A stretch of 64,000 nucleotides of DNA from Helicoverpa zea. Taxonomy: Eukaryota; Arthropoda; Insecta; Lepidoptera; Noctuidae. Below the pieces are notes generated by a model, which did not search any database, was not told the DNA's origin, and saw only the letters and a program-made list of their open reading frames with translations. Positions 37,601 to 49,490 of this stretch are shown piece after piece. The stretch spans positions 9,114,001 to 9,178,000 of the forward strand of contig NC_061454.1 of the NCBI RefSeq assembly GCF_022581195.2. Reading direction: 5' to 3'. The position numbers and the translations under genes are program-made. Position 1 is the stretch's first letter, and every line of letters begins with the position of its first letter.

Positions 37601-39963
37601 CGAGCTTTGCTGCGAAAATAGAACATTTGCCTGATTACAGACAAAAGGTGACGACGTCCTTAGATGGGTTTTCCAAGAATAACATAAGATTTAATGTTGG
37701 AAAATCATTGCGTTAATTAACCATCCGGTTAATAATATCTACTGTATTAGTACTTATATTGCTTTGAAATATGTATACCGACCGTCTTATGTAGATTGTA
37801 TAGATAAATTGTGTTACTGAAAGAGCGTTACTTGTTAACAAAGATTTACGTACTTTGCAGATAGCTAGGGAGTGACAGCCCACAAAGTTTTCTGTTGCAC
37901 AGAGCGTCTACTGTCTACTTTTCTCTATGAGCGAGTCCGTTTCCGTTTATCTTTGGTTGCTTTTTTGTTAGTGTCAGTTTCTTTCGTTTCTCATATTCCA
38001 CCGCTACATTTGTCGTACAGAAAGAAACTAAAGAAAGCCGCTGTTCTGAAAGGCAATATATATAGGTACTGTTACTTTACAATACATTGTTTTGAAATTG
38101 ATTAATATTAATTTATTTTTCTCTTCAGAGCTGAAGCCATTGAATGCTGTCTCTAACACAATATTCGCTAAAGAATTCATCATAATACGTAGGAAGATAA
38201 ATCGTGCACAGTTATACGATTGAGTAGGACTCGTACCGTTAATTGACGCCTGGCTGGGTTCGGTCTTAAATTGGTGTAAATCCTCAAGGCACAGATCATG
38301 CCAACCGAGCGGCGGCTCTCAACGTGCCTCCTCCAATTACTTTAATTAAAACAATACCACGGCACCAGTGCTTCGTCGACTCACCGCGTCTGTTTCCCAT
38401 TTCCCTATTTAAATACGAAAACGAGCTCGTAGCTCGCGCTTAGCATGCAAGATGTTGCTATTCAAGTGCTACATGAACATACATAGAGATATTTAAATAC
38501 TCAGTTATTGTGAACTACTCCTGCTTTTGATTTTATACTTGTTTGAGTCTAGTTAGGAGGAATGTTACATTAAACGACAACACCGAATGCTTTGGTTTGT
38601 TAGATTTAATTCAAATAATCTGTAGTCGCGTTAAATAGAACTGCATCCATACGGTCTTCAATTTAGCGGTAGTCATTTATACTCATTTGTGTCTCAAGCT
38701 TTTAGGCGAGTGGTTTGAAAATCGATTAAGGAGTCGGGTTGATTCAGCGACTTCGGAGCTAGTAATTTACTCTCGAGTTGGCTGAAGGCGACACCTGTCG
38801 AGCGAAGTGACGGTTGATAATACGACGCGAGCGCCATTCACGCGCAGTGGAGTGCGAGGACTCGAATCCTTGAGCTATCCGCGGCTTTTACGTCGCCGAA
38901 CTTAACTCATACGCTACAAATGAAAGTAATCTCAATGTTTTCGTAAGCTGATCGAACATAATGAAGAAAATACTGGGATTATATACATCACAGATGAATG
39001 TCTGATCTGTATCTTTGGCTGTGAAAGGCGCCGTTTATCAAACAACTTCTAGCGGAGGTAATATAAAGCTGCTAAATCCTAGCATCATCTGCGGGATTAG
39101 AGTTTACACGAGGTCGGCTACGTCGCGAGGGCGGCACGGCATAGCACATCTCCGACGGGAGGCAACTTTAGCAACTTTCTTAAGGGCGGTTAGCGAAGTT
39201 TGACGTGCACGCGCCAGCACCGTAAGCTCTGGGATTCGATACTTGGTAACAACATCCAATAAAGAGGCAGAGCACGCATGTGTTTACGTAAACGTTGCAG
39301 CTGAAACACTAGACTTTCAGTGTTAGTGTTATGGCGCCTAAATAAATTAATAACCATAATCTCGTCTTTGCATTTATCAGCCCGACTATGACTAAGATAA
39401 CAGGAAATCTCACATTTTATATTACTACGCAGCTTCATAATACATGTAAAACACACCTTTTAGCACGTTTAATTGTAAAGCAAGGGACAAGTCTATTCTT
39501 TAACCTCAGAGTATTTAACAGCGCAGGTGGTTGTGAACAGCTAAGTTTCATCTGTATATTCATACCTGAGCATGGTTCGCATACTTCAGGTGAAAAACAA
39601 AAAAGTTACAAATGTAATTATTCACAGTCATCTTAATCGTTGTCGTGAAAGCACTCGACTGTGTTATTAAAAGGTGGTTGGTGGAGCGGAGGTTCAGGCA
39701 GGCGGGTCTCGGGGAAGGGTTCATATAACTTCAACTTTTCTATCGCGGGCCGCGGCGCGTCCACCGACCGGTGGCGGTAGGAAGCTACCTCGAGTTTTAT
39801 GAGTTTAATCAAATCGTTTTAGGGGTGTCAGGGCGTGCCCTAACGGCTGATTGTATGAGCGGAACACGTGTGCTGACCCGTACGATTTCTACTCAATACG
39901 TACAAACATAGTTTGGCTAAAATGGAACTGTTACAAAAATGTTACTTTTATTATACACAGAGG
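31660..39963. other. AT-rich intron with GC islets
   Basis: GC-rich islets lie at about 32660-32740, 34690-34800, 35230-35360 (beside TTTAATAATTATGG), 35735-35800, 37060-37250, 38280-38420, 38750-38890 and 39110-39190. The 134-codon frame at 34464-34868 starts at TTG and shows no domain. No gene was recognised. Confidence 0.45.
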
Positions 39964-41931
39964 GAGGGGAACACGTGGTTCGGATCCTCAGGGAGGAAGG
40001 TTCGAGATTCTGTAACATGCAGCGTAAGGGCAAGAAATCAAAACTTTCGGAAGAGACATTAGGGCTTATGAAGAGACGACGTGAAAACCCACCTGTCACT
40101 TCGTCAGCTAAGCGGGCTCTAAACCAAGAGATCAACAAGCACGTACGACGTGACCTCCGGTGCTCCAATACTCTTGACATTGAAAGAGCAATTGAGCTGA
40201 ATCGGGGGTCAAAGGTGTTCGTACAATCTCTTGGAAGAAGCCACTTGACGAAGCTGACCACAACAAGTGGAGAAGTCGTTTCTTCGGTGCCCGCAGTCCT
40301 TTCGGAAGTGGAAAATTTCTATGGCCGGTTATACGCATCGCATGCATCTCGACCTGATCCCGGAAATGAGGATTCTAGAGCCACATTAACGCGCCATTTC
40401 ACCGAAGACCTGCCAGAAGTCAGCAGTGGCGAAATCGAGATCGCTCTGAGACAGCTCAAAAATGGAAAAGCCCCTGGCGAGGATGGCATTACAACAGAGC
40501 TATTAAAAGCAGGAGGAAAGCCCGTACTGGGGGAGCTCCAGAAGCTTTTTAATGCCGTCCTGTTTGAAGGGAGAACTCCAGAGGCGTGGAGTAGGAGTGT
40601 TGTCGTCCTGTTCTTCAAAAAGGGAGACAAAACCCAGTTGAAGAACTATCGACCCATTTCCCTCCTAAGCCACGTCTATAAGCTGTTCTCAAGAGTGATC
40701 ACGAACCGACTTGCGCGAAGACTCGACGAATTCCAACCACCGGAGCAGGCTGGGTTTCGGAGCGGATACGGCACCATAGACCACATCCACACAGTGCGGC
40801 AGATTATACAGAAGACCGAAGAGTATAATCAGCCCCTGTGTCTAGCATTTGTGGACTATGAGAAGGCCTTTGACTCGGTTGAAATCTGGTCTGTTCTGGA
40901 GTCCCTGCAGCGTTGTCAAGTAGATTGGCGATACATCCAAGTGATGAGATGTCTCTACGAAGCCGCTACAATGTCCGTCCAAGTACAAAATCAGCAAACA
41001 AGGCCCATACCGTTGCATCGAGGAGTGAGACAAGGGGATGTTATTTCCCCGAAACTGTTCACTAATGCAATGGAGGATATGTTCAAGACGCTGAACTGGA
41101 AAGGACGTGGCATCAACATCAATGGCGAACACATCTCTCACTTGCGATTTGCTGACGATATCGTCATCATGGCAGAAACGCTGCAGGACCTACAACAAAT
41201 GCTGAACGACCTGGCTGAATCTTCTCTACGCATCGGCCTACGGATGAACTTGGACAAAACCAAGGTCATGTTCAATGAACATGTTCTACCGGAACCGATT
41301 GCGATACACGGTGCCGTTCTCGAAGTTGTTCGGAAATATGTATACCTCGGGCAGACATTGCAGTTAGGTAGAAACAACTTTGAGGACGAGGTGAATAGGA
41401 GAATTCAGTTGGGTTGGGCTGCATTTGGGAAGCTACGTCGAGTCCTAACATCGTCGATCCCACAGTGCCTAAAGACGAAAGTCTTCAATCAGTGCGTCCT
41501 ACCTGTCATGACTTACGGAGCCGAAACGTGGACACTGACGGTACGGCTGGTCCACAAGTTTAAAGTCGCTCAGCGGGCTATGGAAAGGGCTATGCTTGGC
41601 ATTTCTCTGAGGGATCGCATCAGAAATGAGGTAATCCGTCAGAGAACCAAGGTCATCGACATAGCCCACCGAATCAGCAAGCTGAAGTGGCAGTGGGCTG
41701 GCCATATTAGCCGAAGAACCGATAACCGTTGGGGTAAACGAGTTCTAGAGTGGAGACCACGCCTCGGCAAGCGTAGTGTAGGACGTCCTCAGGCACGGTG
41801 GAGTGATGACTTGCGCAAGACGGCTGGCAGGAGCTGGATGCGAGTAGCCGAAAATCGATCTCAGTGGCGTGCACTTGGAGAGGCCTATGTCCAGCAGTGG
41901 ACTGCGATAGGCTGATGATGAGGGGAACACG
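39964..41931 (+). mobile_element. 5'-truncated RTE-type LINE with 12-bp target-site duplication
   Basis: GAGGGGAACACG is repeated exactly at 39964-39975 and 41920-41931, bracketing the insertion. The body runs from 39976 to the (TGATGAT) tail at 41919. The endonuclease half is missing, so this is a dead-on-arrival 5' truncation. The short intact duplication and uninterrupted reverse-transcriptase frame argue for recent insertion. Confidence 0.9.
39976..41915 (+). CDS. RTE-clade reverse transcriptase, 5'-truncated
   Basis: The open frame encodes the reverse transcriptase of a non-LTR retrotransposon, which copies element RNA at a nicked target. Recognisable parts are KNGKAPGEDGITTELLK, LKNYRPISLLSHVYKLFSRV, motif A FVDYEKAFD (near residue 305 of the 658-codon frame), RGVRQGDVISP and the catalytic LRFADD (near 404). 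The RTE-like C-terminus has KWQWAGHISRR, GRPQARWSDDL and WRALGEAYVQQWT. The frame's first ATG (39939) lies in flanking host DNA before the target-site duplication, so its first 12 or so residues are not element-derived. The apurinic endonuclease domain is absent. Frame intact, TGA at 41913-41915. Confidence 0.93.
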
Positions 41932-42549
41932 CGAAATATGTATTAGAGTTGAGGTCGTTCTGCTGGTAAGTGCGACGTTTGTGCGTAGCGTCTCACCTAG
42001 GGGTTATTTTGTTTAGATAAAATCTGCAAGTGACGCTACTAGGCTATGCTCAGTGAATATTGGATTGTTTGGTCTTGATAAACATTTCATTCTGATTCAC
42101 GCATTATTTAATTGTATTTTTGGATAAATTTCAGATTCCTTCTGGGTTTAAAAATAAGTATTTGTGTGAAACCGAAATAAAATATCGAATAGTCATCAAT
42201 ATAAGCGAACACCACCCCCTCATACATATATATTATATAAGTTATGTGCTGTATTATATAAGCCTATCTTGGTGGGGCGGGTTGTAGTAATTCTTTTCTA
42301 AGCAGCGCGTAAAGTTATTCAAAATATGTATAAGTAACGTCCTAAGCTGGTCGTAAAATGGTATTACAAACGTTATGAAGGCCGGGGTTCGGCCGGATCT
42401 CATCACTTAGGGTTGTACGCTGAAGACGACTATCTTTCAATAAACCCATAAAATTGCCTCATCCAAAGCGAGTTCCGACCTCGCCCGCCGTCCCGGTTGC
42501 TTGTTGTTAACAATGCACACGTCAATATTAAATTTTAGGCACGGTAACA
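41932..42549. other. AT-rich intron between two elements
   Basis: No feature was recognised, apart from a GC-richer patch near 42380-42500. Confidence 0.45.
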
Positions 42550-43068
42550 ATACAAGCTGTTGATTTGCATCCGTGCCATAGTCAAGGACGTAAATATGCT
42601 AATGATTCTCGACCCAAATCAACGAAAAAATGGGTAGGTAATTTTTTCATGTTTTTTTCTTATTTACGTATATCCGTCAGTGTAACCCAGCCGTACTTTA
42701 ATTCGGCGCGTGTGTTACTAGCCTTACTACCGCGCTGCGCACTCACACAAACGCAAACGATACATGCACAAAGCATACGCAACGATCGTTCAATAAAAAT
42801 CGTAGATCATCCAGCCTACCCAAATTCACCCAATCACAGTGCGAGTACTCCCACACACTCGCCTCGCCGCTCCCCGCGTGCCCTTGAAGCCGGAACAAAC
42901 AAGCGCCGACGGCAAGCAGTGTGTTTGATGTCGCCGCCGCTGCTGCGTACGTGCGCTTTGAATTCCGCGACGTGTAGGTACAAAGTGCGAGATGACGGAA
43001 AACTACACGAACACGAGTTGGTGGCGATGGTCCGCCTGTATGCGATCAGTGACAACAGTGTACTAACA

Positions 43069-43362
43069 GCCATCCATCCTCCGAGCCTTTTCCCAATCAT
43101 GTTGGGGTCGGCTTCCAGTCTAACCGGATTCAGCTGAGTACCAGTGCTTTACAAGAAGCGACTGCCTATCTGACCTCCTCAACCCAGTTACCCGGGCAAC
43201 CCGATACCCCTTGGTTAGACTGGTGTCAGACTTACTGGCTTCTGACTACCCGTTACGACTGCCAAGGATGTGCAATGACAGCCGTACATACCTACCTATG
43301 TTCCGGGAAATGTTTACCGACCGGGAACCCTCATCACGGAGGGTCATGCTGGTCATGTGACA
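43069..43362 (-). mobile_element. SINE copy, minus orientation
   Basis: Read on the minus strand, it runs TGCACATCCTTGGCAGTCG, GTAGTCAGAAGCCAGTAAG, GTATCGGGTTGCCCGGGTAA, GGTTGAGGAGGTCAGATAGG, CCGACCCCAACATGATTGGG and ends GGATGGATGG. It is the best preserved copy of the SINE body in the window. Its 5' head differs from the copy at 60945. Confidence 0.85.
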
Positions 43363-43670
43363 GACTTATGTGCTAGGACCGTTAACTTAGTGCTTTCGAC
43401 ACATTAAAAACGAATGTGATAGTGTTATGTTAGCTGAAGGACAACCAGCTACTTCGTCGTGCTCGATTGTGCCAAGAGTGTGAAGGTGACAGCTTTGAAC
43501 AGTACCTCCGGGTAACTAAACTAGGTAATTTATTTATTTGTACATTTTGTAAATACGTAGTCAGCTTAATCAATTTTATTAGTGTAAATAAGTTGATTTC
43601 TTAACCACGCCAATAATACCTACGAGCCGAAAGAATCACCTCGTGCCTACACTTAACTAACACATCTTTC

Positions 43671-44031
43671 ACCAATTTAATCGAAAAGTAAAAACAAAAT
43701 TACTACGAAATCTTTACGCTGAATGTTAAAGCAAACCGAAAATGTTATCAATCAGCTGTTAACAGGTCAGTGAACTTTCCTTTAGCGCACTAGTATTACG
43801 TCATTAATAAGATTTCCGTGTTCCAAGGTCCTAAGACCGTTAAGAAGGAAGCAAAATTTCTAATTATTAACCAATTTAATTCAAAAATAAAAACTAAATC
43901 ACTGCGAAAACTTTATGCTGAAAGATAAAGCAAAACGAACATTTTATCAATCAGCTGTTAACATGTTAGTGAACTTTCTTTCGCGCACTAGTATTGCTTA
44001 TTACTGTAGTTAATAAGATATCTGTGTTAAA
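43671..44031. repeat. two-unit direct repeat, about 199-base period
   Basis: CCAATTTAAT at 43672 and 43871 begins two units. Both contain ATCAATCAGCTGTTAACA, AGTGAACTTTC, GCGCACTAGTATT and TTAATAAGAT in the same order, with numerous substitutions and small indels. An old tandem duplication inside the inverted-repeat element. Confidence 0.75.
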
Positions 44032-44449
44032 ATGCTCAAAAATTAGTAAGTAAAGTAAAACGAAGTTAATGACAATAATGAAGGTGATTTTCGAAACTTT
44101 AGGTAAAATGATTGCTATCGCGTATCACTCGGTCTCGCTCGCTCGCGCGCTCGCGCTGTCATGTCGTAGATAAGACACTCACACATCGACACTCACGCAC
44201 ACACGTAGACATTAGTTTTCTCTGTCTACGCACACATAGCTGCCATCACGCACACACTGTGGCCGCGGGGCAATTCTGTTATGATTTGTGTTTAACCGTG
44301 GGCTAAATTCTGAAATACCATGAAATTACAACATCAAAAAAAGCAGCGCATATTAGCTTTTTCCCACCTACCGTAATTCAAATCGATTATTTACGTATTT
44401 AATTTTAACCTCCTTGACTATGGCACGGATGCAAATCAACAGCTTGTAT

Positions 44450-47400
44450 ATTGGCGTTCAAATTTTAAGGGTAATATCCTTATTCGAAGTTTCGACGTTC
44501 GCCCTGAGATATTACTTTGCTTTACACGACTCTCCATCTTCGTATGTGATAGTCGTTTAAAGATACATGTTCGAATTTAAACATCATACTACTTATTTAG
44601 GTAAACGTAAGACGAATTGAGGAGTTTTATTACTTAAGATTAATTGACATTAACCATTTTATTTGAACAGATCTGTCTACAAGACAAAAACATCCGTAGC
44701 CTGTTGAAAGTACCTAAATAAAAAACTAGAGCACTTTTATAGAAACAAATTCAGCCAATCAAGCTCGCTGCAACATATTTCTGTGTAGCTAGGTGTCAAG
44801 CGGTAATGAGATGCGCGGCATGACGCGGGCGGCGCCGGGTGCCGGCACATGCAAGTTAGATGAGCCGCGCTTCGTGCCCTCTCTACAGGTGACGTCCAAC
44901 TTATTTTTAATGCACAACATCTATTGCAATTTGTTGAGACTCAAGAACTCGTTTATAAAGAAGGATCAACATACGAAGCGTTGTTTTATCTTGTATGAGA
45001 ACACGAACAGAATATCGACAAATAATAAATTTATTTTATAGTTTGCAAAAAATAAATTATGAAGTGTTCTTGCATAACATAATTTTAAGAATTTGAAATT
45101 ATAAATGAAAAGATCATGGAAATACCATCACGCTACGAAGCGTGCTACGAGCTACGTTCGTAGCATTGCTACGCGTTTTAAGAGAGGCATTGCAATCCGT
45201 AAAATGTTGTTAAATTAATTTTAACATTTGATTTTCATACCAAAATGCGAAGCTATACTATAATTATGCTTCGAATAGAAGTATAGGATTTTAAGATACC
45301 ATTTCAAGCTCAGAGAGGAAAATGGTTGTTTCAAAATAATACCAGACCTATTATCAGCAGACGAATGAGAATGACTGGAATACAAATGAGATAAAATAAT
45401 TGGTGCTCTCGCGTACACATCACAAAGTAAACACAAATAGATTACGAATGAGATAAATACCTTGTTCATCAGAAATGTGTTACGATGAGAGCAAACAGTT
45501 CAGGTAGAAGATTCGTTTAGTACAAGGATAGAAGACAAATTAAAAGAGCACTGAAACGCTAATTCCATTACGATTCGATGGACGGCAAAAGTCGCCTTCG
45601 TTGGACTCAAAGCCGGTAAAACGTAATTGCGACTTCACTAAGCTGGGTTCCGCGCGGCCCGATACGGACGAAAGGGGACCTCTCTGTAACGGCTGATATA
45701 AAAGCGGCAATAAATTTAACAGGATGAACGCACTACTTACACAGAACGAGCGCGGACGCCGCGCCGCCGGTGCCCGTAACGAGGGGGCACGCAACCACCG
45801 CTCTGTGTTTTAACCCGCCCCCGTCCTTCGTTTTTCAGGCTTTCCAGGACATTTTTATTTTAAACCGTTTTATTAATGACCTACTGTTTTTTTGTAGGTT
45901 TTCTAGGATAATCGATGGTGGGATATCGTTGCCAACCTAAGTGAATATGCCCAAGTCTGAAGATATGCAGTGACGACTTTATTACAAGAGTTAAATTCGT
46001 GTATGCTCGTGAGTTCGTATGTTTGCAGTGATTGGCGCAAAGTCAAATATTATTAAACTTGGACCAAAAAACTGTTAACTGTAAATACACATAACTAGTA
46101 AAAACAATCAGCTTTGTAACCCATGTCTGAAACATTGAAATAACTATTTCGTCCATATGATATTATGTATTTCGTATCGTGTCTAATAGATTCGACAATT
46201 AAAAGCTTTTTATCTTGGTTTTAAAAACATACCATTTTTGCTTTTGTTTGTTTGAAATGATAGGAGTGAAAAGTCTTCTCCTCCACATCTTCTAGCGAGG
46301 GACTTGTCTATTCTAGGGAATACTGAAGCTATTCGGTAACTTAAATCTTACCTATTTGGGTGAGGACTGTTCAATTGTAATTATTGTTTTGGATATCGAT
46401 TTAATGGGTAATGTTTTCCGCACATTCTTTCTTGCTTGTGAATTATTGTAAACAACAGCGAAAGGAAACAATCGTCACAAGAGTTTTGTAACAAAAGCAC
46501 CTAAAAGAAAAATAGCTAATGTCGTTATTTTGGATACACATGTTTATTGCTATGAAACATGGCAGCCTCATAACAATCCCTTTCACTCTCCACAAATTGG
46601 AAGGAGCGCGTAAAGGAAAACATGGCTATAAATAAAACTGGCAGATCAACTAGATAGGCGGCCATTACCCGAGATAAGCACAACTTATATACGCGATACG
46701 TTCTTCGCTTCGGCAGACTAACGGAATGGGACTGGGTTTGTTTGCAGATATCGACGTTGAAACATTTTGGCAAGTCACAGCTCGGAAATTTATTGTGGTG
46801 TTCAGAGAGATATCTTCTTACGGACTCATTAAAAAGGAGACACGTCGTACATAAATCAGGGGCAGGCGTCGGCAAAGGCACGGCGCGGCGCGGGCGCGAC
46901 CGACTCGGCGGCTCTTATCGGCACCGAGTGCGCCGGCAATAGGCGCTATCCGGTTCCGTCGTCGTCGCGCCATCGCTCCCATTGTATCTGCGAGCTCTCT
47001 AGCGCCCGACCACCTAAACTTATTACATTATCCGCTTAACCGATACTTGCTGTTACACAATGCCTATAGCCAACAGCAAATGTCTATCAACAGCTAAATT
47101 AAGCCAGGCCAGCATTTTGATATAATTTTAAAACCAATTTCAATATTATATTAAACATAATTTTAAAAAACTGAAACATAGCCTTGATAAACGTTGCATG
47201 CAGCAGAATGTCAGTAAGTATCGCAAAATTTTATGTTGTATTTTATTACGAATATAATGTACTTTCTCCGTCACATTCCAAGAAAAATAAAATAATGTCG
47301 CAAAATATCTTGTAACATACCTAAGTTATTGCGGCGAAAAATAATAAAAAAGTTTACAACGATTCACGATCTTTGATAATTTTAGTACACGGCTACACTT

Positions 47401-49490
47401 TTTTGGTTCTCGAAACTGCCGAAAACGGCAGACATTCGACGTGAAAATCATTGCAACTGTCACTTACAAGACTTGTATTATACATACGATTTATTTATTT
47501 AACAATTTATGTACACGATAAATACATGAAAGAAGAAGTAATATCATGAAATAGTACAAAGGTGCTGCTACTACAAAGAAATTACTTTATAAAATGGAAA
47601 ATTGATTTTGTAATTTCCATTGGAATTCTTTCTACATTCGCAAAAGCCGACAAAATCGTAGGGACTTTTACTCCTAATATCCTTAAACGTTTTCATATTT
47701 GCATTTGCTTGTTAAAATTATAATTTAATGTGATTATCTCCTTTCGCCTTTGTCGTAAGTCCCAGGCGGATGAACCGATAAATTAGTAGTCATATTGTAG
47801 TAGTAGGTATGTAAACAGTACTGTCACTAAATTATTTCGAATAGTGGAGACCGTGACGTTACAAAGAAACTGTGAACAGTAAACACAACATAATAGAATC
47901 ATACTATCATTTTTTGGGCTAAGGTAATTATATACACGCGGCAAAACACGGTAAAATTTGCAGCACTTACATAAAGCTAAGGATTCAGTGAGCGTCTCTA
48001 GTTCACTGGACCCGGAAGATCCCAACTTTTCGGAGTGCCCTGGAAATTTCCAACATTACGACCACCCGTTCCCCTTGAATTATTGGTCTTACACACCTAC
48101 TTACATGCCGCTGAGAGTGCAAAGTTTTGTTTCTTGTTCGCATGAAATTTCCGCTTTGTTATTTTAGTTGTCTCCAAACGTGCTGTGGATAGCTGTTTCT
48201 AAAAATATTTGTTGAAGGTATCAAAAATCAAAGTTGCGTTTTTCATGGTGACAAATTGACCAGTGTCGACGGTTGACACAGACAGTTTGATGCATACATA
48301 TGTTGTGTGGCGTTACACAGGAGTATCGTGCCGCGTGACCGAAGGGTGTATATGAGTGGATGGCTGAACAAATGACAATAATTGGCGTGCAGAGAGCAAC
48401 GACATCGCGGCGCTCAATGCCGGCACCGACTTTAATTGACTGGTGATTTCAATTAATGCACATCGGTGAGTTCACGAAATGTCACTATTCCTGGTATAAT
48501 GGCACCAGATATTCACTCAAAATGTCGTTGGCAGCTTGCTCGCTGCAAATTTACGGCACTGACGACGACCAATAAATGCAGATTTTATTGTTTATGGCAG
48601 ATTTAACGGCAGTGAACTCTTTTACCAATACCGTAAACTCTAAAGTGCTCCGTGCACATCCAGTCGAACATATTTGTTTACAATTTTACACGCACCGTTA
48701 AAGTGGGTATGTGACAACGTGATTATTTTTACTTCGTTACGAAATATTAAAAAAGAAAAATATAACAAAAAAGCTGCGATCAGGACATTTAATATGGAAT
48801 ATGACACCGAGATGGTTGCATTAAATAATGTAGTAGTTAGATAATATTGTATTGTATCCACTGTGTCTCTCTGATCACTTTGTGGTGGTAATTACGCTGG
48901 TAATTGTTACGTTTCGATGAACAGAGTAAAACCAATTTAGTTTTTTTCTTTTACCAAATTTTAAACTGCAATGAAAGGCTTCAAACTACAATTATAATTG
49001 GCCGTATTACGTTGAATTATATCAAATTCAGCAGAAAAAAAGGTTAGAGGAGCGGCTGTTTCGTGTTTGCAGCGGTTAATAAAGGTTGATGAAGGCTTGT
49101 AGCGCCGGAATCTGTAGGGGCGAGGCGGAGATAGAGAACGCGGTCTGCTCGAGTACTGATAAGGCTATTAAAAGTTACGCTCACAGACCAACGTCTGGAT
49201 TAAGCAGATACTATACGTACTGATACTAAAGAAAACCTTTTAGACTAAAAAAAAACAAGTCTACGCTAAGGAGATTGAAATAGCAAATTTAAAATGCTAC
49301 TCTAAAATGTTAAGCACGACCGTAACGGTGACGGCCATGCAACAGATATGCATATTTTTATTTCCGTTATAAGAACATTCTTTTAAACAAATACTCGTGT
49401 ATGAAACTCTAATACCTTGACACCTCTCAGTAATCCCGTCAAGGGTTATTGTGTTAAAAAACTACACCATTTATTTATTTTTATTTAATT
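44450..49490. other. AT-rich intron with GC islets
   Basis: Islets lie at 44795-44880, 45630-45830, 46870-46985 and 49050-49150. A palindromic motif (GCTACGAAGCGTGCTACG...CGTAGCATTGCTACGCG) at 45128-45172 resembles the one near 24305. No gene was recognised. Confidence 0.45.

Larger units (their letters stand above)
42550..44449. mobile_element. 1.9-kb element with 39-bp terminal inverted repeats
   Basis: A 39-base arm at 42550-42588 (starting ATACAAGCTGTTGATTTGC) recurs as an exact reverse complement at 44411-44449. No transposase was seen inside. The interior holds an opposite-strand SINE (43069-43362) and a diverged direct duplication (43671-44031). No clear target-site duplication was found, so the superfamily is open; a non-autonomous DNA transposon is the simplest reading. 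Confidence 0.7.

Noticed and set aside
38825..38890. tRNA-like GGACTCGAATCC segment
   Set aside because: Only the T-loop-like motif is present; no cloverleaf.
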